Of a DNA stretch of 64,000 bases, positions 22,101-34,100 are shown one piece after another; the first letter of the stretch is position 1; each line of letters starts with the position of its first letter. Both the position numbers and the translations under genes were made by a program. The notes beneath the pieces are model-generated. The model worked only from the letters and a program-made list of their open reading frames with translations, was not told the DNA's origin and ran no database searches. The stretch is from Blastobasis lacticolella (taxonomy: Eukaryota; Arthropoda; Insecta; Lepidoptera; Blastobasidae): assembly GCA_905147135.1 (NCBI GenBank), contig LR990043.1, positions 6,731,057 through 6,795,056 on the forward strand, written 5' to 3'.

Positions 22101-25100
22101 ATCCCATCCCGCATACGAAACCAGATATTAACGACTCCAACGCTGCCATATTTTTGCCTGTAGCTTCTCCTAACAATCCTCCAAAGGTGATAATTGGTGA
22201 CAAACAGGCAAAATAAAGAAAGATCCATGATGCGACACACTGTAACGCCAGTGCGTCTTTAAAATCTGACCAATACCATGGTATCTTTCTTTTGAGGTCA
22301 TTTGTGAGACCTCCAAAAAGCCTTCCCGTCCTGGACAAACCAGATTCCTCTCTTTGTTTTTGTTCTTCCTCTTCTTCGTCTGGTTCTTCTTTGGGATTGT
22401 TATCGTTAGGTCGCTTTCGAGGGTCTTGAGAAGGAATCGCAGCTGGAGGTTCAATACGAATAGCAGGGTCCCACTCACCGGGTGGTAACACAGTTACAGC
22501 ATCTAAAAATTCATCTATACCAGCCAGCAGATGATCTCTCTTTTTGGCACGGTATGCTACTTCATGGAATATCTCATCCGACATAAGCGTGGCCATTGCT
22601 CGGCCTATTTCATGGAAACTGGAGTTACTGTTCGGCGGGCCGAGCAAGACAAACATAAATCTGGTCGGAACGGGCACTTCAGTTAGATCACCCATAATTG
22701 TTGCAGTCTTTAGCCTTACAAAAGCTGAGAGCGTTTTTTCTAAGTAATCCACTTCGCCAACCAATATGTTTGATGCCTCTGCACCTGGCGGTATTTTGCG
22801 CATAAAATGTATATTGCATTTGTGGTTAATATCTCCATTTACAGGTAAATCTCCTGAACTGTGATTGCGCGACATTGACAAACCACTTGGGCTTTTTACC
22901 ATTCCTTCCTCATGGGCTCCACCTGAAAAAAGGTTCATTTACTAAATCTGTCTGTAATCATAATCAAAACCAATATATCAGTTTATTTACAAGAGCAGGT
23001 ACGAATTTTAAAATTCCTACGAAAAATTATGCTGTAAGTGAATATGAATTTAACCTTTATTTAACTGTTATGGAAAAATGTTTTTCATGATAAAACTATC
23101 CATACTCTACAGTGTCAATGTGAGACTATAGTGCTACCTAATTAGAGAACTTTGAGCATTTTGCTAACAATAACCCTCGATTAGGCACGTAAAGAAACAA
23201 AAGCAGCATTAGCTAACATTCATGGCTTACGCCAACTAAAAACATTGGCTTAGCTATAAATAACAAATATTAGAAAATAAGAAATTTTGAAATAACGTCG
23301 ACATAATGACAAGTAGGAAAAATGTAAAGAAAAGTTAGTTTCAAGAAGACAACATTTAAAAGAATAAAATGTTAACGACAAGCGGTTACCCGCATTAGGG
23401 ATGCCTAGGAAACGAACGAATTCTCCTTTGTGGGAATGTCCACTGGTAGTGCCGCCTTCATCAACTGTAATTAAGTATAATGCCAATTTTATATAGGTCT
23501 TAAAATATAATTCACACGGCAAGGAACAAAACACGGAAAAGAATTAAAAGGTGGTGTACACCGATATATACAAAATAGCTGTATCAATAGTGCGTGCTGT
23601 GGGTATTGGCGTGACCATAGGGCGTGAGTTCAGTGAGCGTTTTACACACAGTGATATTCCTCACGCTCTGACCTGGAACAGCTAGATAAGAGCCCCTGGC
23701 GTCAGCAGCCTGGAGGAGGGCGGTGTGAGGAGAAGACGAGGCACACCCTCGACAGCTCCTCGAGCTGGAGCGACGGGAGCCACTCTCCTGGAAATCTGAT
23801 AAGACACCGCCACAATTTCAAGGTCAGATTTATTATAACTGGCAAAATAACTGAATTGGCGGCATTAGAGAAAAATAAAATAGATCAAAGATTGAAAGCA
23901 AAGAAACTCACTTTTAGAAGAGGAATGATTCCGCCCGATATCGGCTAATGACCTTATTAGTGGCAGTCGCGACATATTGTTGTGATTCCGTCGTTCGTGT
24001 TGATGTCTGTGCTTCCTTAGCAATGAATCTTTGACTTTTTCTCTGCTGTCGTATCCTAAACAGCCATCTGCTACCATGTTGTCCAAGACGTGATCCGCAA
24101 CTTGTTCCAGGCAGTTAGCTTCCATATCCAGTATGACGGATCCGTTAAGAATAAGGCTTCGTAATTCGAAAAGCGAATGTAGGGAGAGCGTAGCAACGTG
24201 TGGTTTCGACCATCTGTTACCGCCTTCTTCTACATCTTCCTCGAATTTTATCCACCTCGCTGTTTCTTTCCATTCTAGCTCGTCCCCGTCCTTCACCAGT
24301 TCTTCCATTTCTGAGAATAGCGGATGTGACTCCAGAGTGGCATCGTCAACATCCTCACCCAGTATGAACTGCACTCGTTGAGCCGGCGGTGTTACTGTAA
24401 ATATATTAATGAATTAGGTCAGCCATAAAATTACACTTAAATTTGACAAGTTACGCTAACATTCCAAATAATTTACGAGTAGATCTAATGAAACGATTTC
24501 AGTTCAGATGAAGATTTAGTTACGCTAATCTAACACAAATACCAAATAATACTTTTGAAACTGCAGACAGAAGGAAATGCACTATATTGAACTTAATAAG
24601 CCAGTCGATGAAGGAAAGATAAATGAAATCAATCGTGCAGCTAGGATTATTACTTTAAGTAGTGGAGGTGACTTCCAGGTATAACATATTTAACAACTCA
24701 GCCGGAGGCCTACACGTTTTTTTGCGTTTATTTCCCAAATTCAGATCTTCCTTGACTGGGTTATGAATGGTGATGCTGAATATGTTTTTCGTAAGGCTTA
24801 CACAAATCACAAATAATTCATGCTGTGTCATAATATGGAATAAAATCGAGACGACACGTGGCGGCGTGTCACTCACAATTCTACTTTACGTCTAGAGTTA
24901 CTGTTACTCTCTACAAAGAAGATAGATGGTTATATTGAAAGTCGTGCCCTTTAGGGTATTTCTACACATTCGCTCTTACATGTCTCTCCGTCATCCGTTA
25001 CGCTTAATCTTCTTACTCTTGACATTATTGCGGGGCCTATGAATAGGAATAACATGGCTTGAATATTTTATAATTAATTTCTTCGGAATAAAAGGAATAG

Positions 25101-28100
25101 TTATTTACATGAAGCCGTGTGAAGGTCTGCAGATTAGAATATAGCACCAACCCCTACTAATAGGTATTGACTGGAGTCCCACAAGGCGACTAATGTATTG
25201 TCTCAGCTCGGACTGGTGTGTATTTTAAACACTGGGATCTCTAACCCGTCTGTCAAGCGTGGAAATATGGCAAACCCTCCGCTATTGTGATGGAAGCTCA
25301 AGTCTAGCAGTGGACTTAGCGGGCTATTCATCTAATAGTTTCTCACATTGTGGTTTGATTTGGAGACCTGAGTTTATTAACCGTTGATTTTTAAAGTATT
25401 TATCCCATCTTAACGTCGCTACAGTGCAGTGGTTTCGCGATCCAGGACAATAAGCATAATTGAAAGATTGTATCAAGCTCAGAATGAGTTACGTAAATAT
25501 CCACAAAGTTCAAGATTTTTTGCCATTGTTCCCTAGTGAGAGAGATATACCTTACCAAAATCAACCCAATCTTAACATTTATTAAGTAGGCCGATTGGCA
25601 AACTAGTCGGAATCAGCATTAAAATTTGACATTCATCGCAAAAAAATAATTTTCAAACACAATCTCCTGCACTCCTATGTGAACGTAATCGGTTGATTTG
25701 CCAACTAGTCGGCAACTAATCGGCACATCTCTACTAAATACCGATTACATTAATGTAAAGCTAATTTGTAACTGTGATACGTATTGCTCCAGCGACAAGA
25801 GACCAAGTCTTAAATTTATGAATAGGTACGTAAGTATAATAATTTTCTTTGCATCTGACGCACACAAATTCAAGTTCAAAGCCTAACGAATGTCGTTTGT
25901 TGTCCTCTGGCATTGTATACCTACGGACGTAGGTCATCGTATTGCACGGATTTAGTTCTGTAGCAATAAATGAGTGAGTGAGAGTGAGTTATTACACTAG
26001 TTAAACAATAACGAATGATTTTACTGCGATTGAATATGTAACTGTGATCCAATATTGTCAGGTTCCCCTGTTAAAAGGATCACGGAGGTCAGACGGCAGT
26101 TGCTCTACTCTTCTTCTTTTATTAGTTCATTTCACAGTTCATACCAGCGAGAGAATACAGCAGGTTTACCGGAGTCTGTTTGATCCGACATGTCTTTTAA
26201 GCTGTGTCCACTAAATTTGAATGGGCAGAACGACCCCATACAGGACGTATTCACATGCAGAAAAGGCAAGCGCCAGATATGTGGCGAAGCCACTTTATTA
26301 TAGTTAGACGCTTCAGTACCTATGTTGCTCTACTGTTACCTGATCTGTTCCTGGTTCAAATGTGCCTCCCCTAACCTGATACGAGAAAAAGCGGGAGAAG
26401 ACTCGGATAGCACTGCACGGGTTTCGTGCCTTATCAATAAGTAAAACGAAGTTAGATAGGTAAACAGGTATAGGTTTCCCTTCTTTGTGTATATTTCTTT
26501 CCCAAATTAAACAAGCCTCTTTATCAAGATTCCACAACTAAATGGCAACGAAAAGCTCTTGAAGATATTTCAATTATCTCCGGCGATATTTTTACAACTG
26601 TCTACGTAAAGCCTGCCCACAGCATTTTTCTTTTCATTGGAAATTTTTTGAGCTTTTAAAATACGTAAAGTAAATATGATATAATTGCTTTAACTTAGAT
26701 ACTTTTTGCTCTAATAAATGATATTAGTGCCTACCTAGCCTTTTGAAGATCTTATAATTTAGGGATTATATTTAGGGACCATATTGAATTATTAAATTAT
26801 ATCTGTATCAAGTATATTACTATTTGTTGCAGCCTTTTCAGAGCCCATGTCTCCTTGTTTGAATAATAATTTCAAACTGGCGAAGTCTGTAATACTAGCC
26901 TCCACATCGACTTCGACAACGCAATCACATAATGTATAAACAGTCCACTGTTCACTGCAGGATTTGGGCCTCATTAGTGAAATGTTTTGCTATGCTGTAA
27001 CGTCCACGCTTAGCTGGATGGATCCCAGTGTCGAAAACAGCCAAAAATATGATAGCCAGGGCAACGCATTAGTGGCTTGTGAGTCCCTTTTTACGACACA
27101 TTCAGTTTTATTATTTTCTATTGAAAAGAACTTTAATTTAAAACTATTTATTCCAGTGGATTCTCGATCTAGGGTGAATTAGCACAATCAAAACAACTTT
27201 TCAAGCTAACTATGAGTTACGTGAAACTTGATCAAGCTCAGAATGAGTTTTTCAGTATTTTTTTTGGAATTTCGTGACTGCCAATGTTCCCAAACGAACC
27301 CAATCATATGATTTAATATGTAGCTATTACACACCCAGCAGGCTAAATAGCGATCGTAAAAATCGTACTAACCAGGTCGTTCTGGATCTTTCTCGCCGTT
27401 GCGGTGGTGATGTTTGTGCTTCCGATGGGAGTGCCGACGCGCAGGCACGTGGACTCCGAGAAACACTGTGTGTGCCCGGTGGCCTGTGGACAATAATGGG
27501 CAAGTGTTAGAGCTTCCTCACAATGACCTAGCCCGACAGTTGTCGGAAATCTCCCAAGGTTATTTTTTATACCGCTAAGAAGGCAAACAAGCTGCCTGCC
27601 TGATGGTAAACAGTGACTGCCTATGGCCGTTTGCAATAACAGGGGCATAACCCACGCGTTGCGGACCACGTAAAAACCTTTTCATCCCAATGGAAAAACT
27701 CCATGTTGTACTCTCCAGGGAGTTCATTCCACAACATTAGGTCAACAAAGTACTCAACATTTTCCCAAACAACTGAACCGATTTCAATAAAAAACAAAGT
27801 TGGAACCTGTCGGCATGCATGCCAACAAAATCACCACAAACGATGCCGAAGTTAGTTACAAAGAGGAGTAGGAAGGCGGACCCCGGAGAGCATAACAGGG
27901 CTTGACGACAAGATGATGATGATGACAGTTAAGCACCTGCTCGATTAAACTGGTCTTCAAATAATAAAAACCGCACCTAAATCGATCGATCCTTTCAGGA
28001 GCTACGAGGCAAATGCAGAGAAACAGAGCCAATTGTCAAACACCTGTCATCCCTCCTAATAAAGTCATAACAATATTAGACACCAGAGATGTGTTGAGTG

Positions 28101-31100
28101 AGGCACCTTTGAGTCAGTTTTCGCATAAAATTTAGTCCCTACCTAATAACATTATTTTCACAGAATATTGTTTTGTTTGGGTTTTGTTTAATGATGTTGG
28201 CATTTCCCTGACCTTTCCTTTACAAGGTACTCAGGTATGTTGCTAACTAATATTTACAGCCACAACATAATAGTTATTCAGGATTTATGTACACCTAGTA
28301 CTAAGTACTATACGAATATTATTATAATCTCGAAAAACATTATTGATCATAATAACATTCATTAGTTGGATGTTAGAAGAAATAAGAGAAAGAAGAATTT
28401 ATTTATTTACTAAAAGTGTTTTCTAAATTTTAATAATCATAGCTTTTGACATACCTATGCATAATTAGACTTTTATACATAATATAAAACAAAGTCGCTT
28501 CCCTCTTTTTAACTATCTTCTAACTACGATTTTTATAACTACTCATCAGATTTTTAATGCGGTTCATAACAATAGATAGAGTGATCCAAGAGAAAGGTTT
28601 ATAAGCAAGAAAAAATGGTAGGTTAGAGTAGATGTTGGTTAGGTATAGGGTAGGTGTGGGGCAGGTTTAGGGTAGGTGTAGGGTAGGGGTAGGGGTAGGA
28701 CGGCACGCGAAAGAAATCGCGCCGCGTTCAATACTTATTTATCATGCACAAATGTGACACTTTATTGGAATAGGGTGTTTAGAATGTTCGACAAAATAAG
28801 ACCTTCTCGTGCGTGTATTTCACGGGATTGTGACACAAATCAAGGTAGGTAGGTAAGGTAGGTACTTAGTATTACAAGCGACGCGCATTTTCTCTCGTTT
28901 ATCGCTAACACCATCACGATCGGGCTCCATATTTCTATTTTCTGTTGTCACGAGACCGGAATCACTGATGAGAACGGTATTATTGGGAATCGGCAATACT
29001 TTTAAGAATATTATTTCGTGTGATCCTATTACTTTTTACGGTCAATTTCATTAGCCGTTTATCGACTTAGGAGCTATTCACATCAGTCATCATCTTCATA
29101 ATTGATAAGTTCTCAATATAATTGTAATTTATATTTAGTAGGTACATACATCCTTGATAGGTGCGTATCTTACTGTCCTCCTAATATTATTAAATACCAA
29201 AGTTTGTAAGGATGTGTACTACTCCTTGTTGAAATTGTTATGTTATGTTATGTTATATGTGACATTATTAATTATGTATTTATGGGACATATGTACCTGA
29301 AATAAATGACATTTAATTTAATTTAATTTTAATTTTAACTATTTTTATGAAAGAATATGGGTAAGGGCCCATAGATACATCATCTTAGTCGAAGTTTCTG
29401 TGGAGCGTCTTGGAAAGGCAAAACAATATTTTGTTTAGAATATGTTACTGAACTCATATCAATAATCATTTTACACATGAAATTCAAAATTTATTGATTC
29501 AATAGGACATTAAATATCTCTTTCAATCATCAAAAAGAAGGGGGGTAGGAACATTGGCGTATCTAGAGCTATTTTCCAGGGGAGGCCTGGCCCCTGAGGT
29601 GGCCGATGAAGCCGAGTCGATCGCCAATGTACAGTCAGTGAGCACGAATAAGCATAAAAAAGGCACCCAACGCGTGTCTATACTACACATGTATAAGTCT
29701 ATACCACGCATGATCCAAAACTTGATTCTGAAATGAATAAGCGAGCGGAGCGAGCTCGTATATTTTCGGTTATAACACCTGAGGGCGAACAACGAATTTA
29801 TGAGCGAGCGAAGTGAGCTAGAAATATTTGTCATTTTGGGTCTTAAAAGCTGGGGTGATCAATGAATGAGCCACCGGAGCGAACTCGACAGTTTTCACGT
29901 TTCAAGTCTTAAACGCTAGGGTGATAAATGAAAGAATGAGCGAGCGGAGTAAGCTTGAAATTTGTGACATTTTGAGTTATAAAGGCCTGAGGTGATTATG
30001 GAATGAATTAGCGAGCGGAGCGAGCTCGCAATTTTAGATATATTTGGTCTTGATTGATTTTAGCTTAGGTGTTGTGATGATGTGTGATGCTGATCGTATT
30101 AAAGGCAATAAAAGTAATATAAATTATTAAATGAGCAATCGGAGCGCGCACGAAACTTTTTACATTATGGTTTTTTATAAGCTGGGGTGATTGATAACAT
30201 GAATATTTGTGCGAGCACAGCGAGCTCGGAATTTTAGGTTTTGAAAGATTGGTAAATAGCATGAAAACTGAATCAAATGAATGAGCGACAGACGCGAGCT
30301 CGAAATTTTAGACATTTTTGTTCAAAAACTGGAGTGATTGATAAAATTAAAATAATAATTGAGCGAACGCAGCGAGCTTGGAATTTTTGGCCTTTTGGCT
30401 TATAAAGCCGTGGGCTGGGCACCGCTGGCACCGCTCTAGTTACGCTTCTGACGGCGAGCCTCAAACAGGGCAAATACTGTTGGAGGCACAGAAATAAAAC
30501 AAAAACAGAATCCATGTGTCTTAAGTCATGAGAGAAGCATAGAAATGGCCGCCATTTTATATGTCTGCGTAATTTTAGGGTTGCCATATACATGATCCAT
30601 TTTACCCTCTTTATGTATTATGTTAGCAATACAACTTTACAATAATAAATAAATAAAAATTATTAATTTCTGATTGTAATTTTTATTTAAAAATTCTTAT
30701 GTAATGAAATATGTAGATAAGAGGAGTCTCCCCGAGTACGCTCCATACAAATGAAGTTTGATCATATTTTCAATATTGCGCTATCAAAATCAATGAAATT
30801 TTGCAGACGTGATCCAGAAACTAATATCGATGCTTGTGGTATAATAAATATATCAATTCAAAGTTACACGAGATTCAAGATTTCTATAGAAATATAAAAA
30901 CCTGTGTACTTTGAAAATATTATCAAACTACGTTTGTATGGAGCGCGCTTGTGGGTAACTAGCCTTAAGGCTACACTACAATGCTCATAAGTAGGTATAA
31001 AAATTTAAGGCGAGGGCGGCACGGAATTAAAATCCGTTTTGCGCCGAAGGATCACAGTGGAATGTGTTACTCATAGAATAAGGTATAATTATGAATTACG

Positions 31101-34100
31101 CATTTTGAACGCGGAGCGATCTGAAAATGCGAAAACGTACTAGTTTCGATAGATTTTTGTTTGATTATAATGAAGTAACCCCCTAAATAAAAATCTATTC
31201 GGTGATAGTAAACGTTAAATTGCAGATTTTAAATCAAACAATCGATTAAACCTAATACCCTACCTTCTAAATACCCTAATCTTCTAGGATATGTTGATGT
31301 TGATGTTATAACTTGATTGTGAAATCGTAATCGCAGGTAGAAAAGTGGAACAGGTGAGTTTTTATACATATTTAGGACCAACGTTTACAAGGGGTGTAAA
31401 GTGTGAAAGTGATGTCGAAAGGAATGAATGCCAGAAATATAGTGAAAAGAGCACTACATACTTTTGTGAACAGCCGGGTGTCCAATATAGCTCCTTAACA
31501 GAGGAGTGCTCGTTACAACATTGACGTATGGAAGAGAAAGTTGTCTATGAGACAACAAGCACGAAAGTAGGATAAATGCAATAGAAGTGAGGGTGTTTAG
31601 AAGTATTGAAGGAGTTTCAATGAGCGATAAATTACGGAATTGTGTAATTGACTACTAACTGGTTGATGTTTCAAGCAGCTCCCTGACTTGCTAGCGTGGA
31701 TGAGGATTGAGTGACTAGGATAGAGATAGGAATTCAAAGTTGGTTTGGTTGTGAAGAGAGGACGAAAAAGAAAAAGATGAAGGTATATGGCAGAAATGCA
31801 TGGAAGCGTTAGAAGGGAAATACTGAGAAGTAGGTACATAGCATGATCAAATCGGAGATATTTAACAAAAAGAAAGAGTAGCCTTTATCGTCGAGCATGT
31901 ACGAAAAGATGATGAGTGCGGAACTGGAAGAAGCGAGAGTGGTTAGTCAGAACCGTGACAAGTGGGTTAAAGTACTAGGAAAATGGCGAAACGTCATGTA
32001 TGTATGCATAATTAAAAAAAAGTATTCGAAGAAACTTTTGATCTAGTTATTTAGATATCGAATCATTATAAGTCTGCTTCAATCTACACGTTTAAAAATC
32101 ATTCGTTTCAATTAAATGAACGCCGTCCTCGCCTTAAATGTGGATGAAGCGATTTAGCTTGTTAAAAGGTAACTTACATTAATGTTTATGATACCATCCC
32201 AAGCAATGTTTGTGCACACTGCTTGAACATAATTTTAAGGCAGCATAATACCTGGAATAGCATAGCTTTTTACTAGTTACAAACTTACAAGCTTACAACA
32301 CAACAACAAAAACGCGACCTACAAAAATATTTGTGATACCAAGCCGATTTGTGTTTGTGCACAATACTTGATGAAGCATCTTTTAGGGCGGTTAAAGACA
32401 ATATTTACATTACAATATTTTAAGCGTAGCTTGTTTGTGATTACAACATAACAACAAAAATGCGACTTACAACAATGCTTGTCATACCAAGGTGATTTTT
32501 GTACACAATGCTTGATGAAGCAACTTATAAGGCCGTTTAAGATAATATTTATGAAACATAGCTTGTTAGTTGATAGAAAACAACAACAAAAATACACTTA
32601 CATGAATATTTGTGAACACCACAATATTTATAAAAGCACGGCTTGTAAACACATATAAACAAAATGCGACTGACAGAAATGTTTGTGATACCAAAGCGAT
32701 GTTTGTGCATAATGCCTGACGATGCAACTTGTAAGTCTTAATAATGAAATAATTGGTGCCACTACTGTGATCTCGTCCAGAGTATACACAACTTTCTTAT
32801 ACTTAAATTAGTCATCATCGTTAGTCTTAGCATCGTAGAGCCCAAGGTCCCAAGTTTCCACTTCACTCGGCCTTCGGCATACTCGGTACTGAGTTTGATG
32901 GCACTCATGTAACCCTTAATGTGTCAAGCCCTTGCTTCTTGGGCTGGCCTAACGTTCCAGTGCCTGGCGGACGTAGCATGGCCATACATTTGCTTCCTAC
33001 GAAAATTAACATTCTGCGTGAAACCTGGCCATACCATCGAAGACGAGACTCTTGCACCTTATCTGTAATACCATGGACGTGGACGCGAATTTGGGTGTTT
33101 TGAATGTGGTCTCTGCGTGAAACTACACACATCTACCGCAGCGAAATCATCATTCCATCTTGGCATTGGTAATGTTCTCGCGCACGAAAGCCCGGCTCCG
33201 CCTTGACCATGATCCAGGATTTGGCCGATCAGGTAATTTACAGTGAAGATCAGATTATAGCCGCTCCACTGTAATTACCTGATCGGCCAAATCCTGGATC
33301 ATGGTCAAGGCGGAGCCGGGCTCTCGTGCGCGGGAGCACAACCAGGACATTAAAGTAAAGATGATTATTTTAGTTAATTACAGTGGAGGAATATGCAGGT
33401 TTCCTCAAAATGTTTTCCCTCATCGTAAGAGCGTCGGTTAGTGTTCAACTAATGTACATAACTCAGAAAAAGGGCAATATAGCGGCACCGGGGATCAAAC
33501 TCAGAACATTTCGCTTACGGGTCGGAGTTCACCGCAGCATTACCGGCTAAAATCCCTGATGCTGTGTCAGCTTTTTGAACACTTGTCTTTTGTTTTGCAA
33601 ATTCCGTGCTATACTTTCCATTTTGGAAATGTGATGGTATCTGACGTTCAAATATTTTTGAATTATACATTTGATTAAATTTATTTTGTGGTCTATTCCT
33701 GCCATGGCATGTTCATTTTCTACATTTAGAAAAGTTTTTCTATTACCAATGAACATATGCAATATCTTTGTCATCAAATACATATGTTGCTTTTGATGAA
33801 ATATTTGTATATTTTCTGATGACAACTTTCTTATTAGAATTTCACAAGTGCAACAAATATCAAATAAGTCTTTAGATGGAAATCTCAACCCTCCTCTGTT
33901 TTTTTGTAAAATCAGTTTATGAAAATATTGTTGTTCAGTGGTTGTTAGTTTAGCTAAACAAATATGACATTTTAAACTTTTGTGTAACGAATATGCTATA
34001 TTGCCCGATATATAGCCAATTATAATATGCCGGCAATCATTAAACTGTTCCACTTCCAACTGTTTTGTTAAATCACCTAAATTAAAATCACATTTGTCTA

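Larger units (their letters stand above)
24395..27372 (-). other. Ndae1 intron 2 with repeat fragments
   Basis: Contains a SINE (25160-25330), a SINE-body fragment (26040-26120) and AT-rich sequence. An open stretch at 24655-24876 has no family likeness. No further SLC4-like exon seen. Confidence 0.4.

Noticed and set aside
24655..24876. Additional Ndae1 exon
   Set aside because: No SLC4 likeness; the exons on either side already join in phase.
29735..30385. CRISPR-like array
   Set aside because: Eukaryotic context, degenerate repeats, spacers that resemble one another, and no cas genes.
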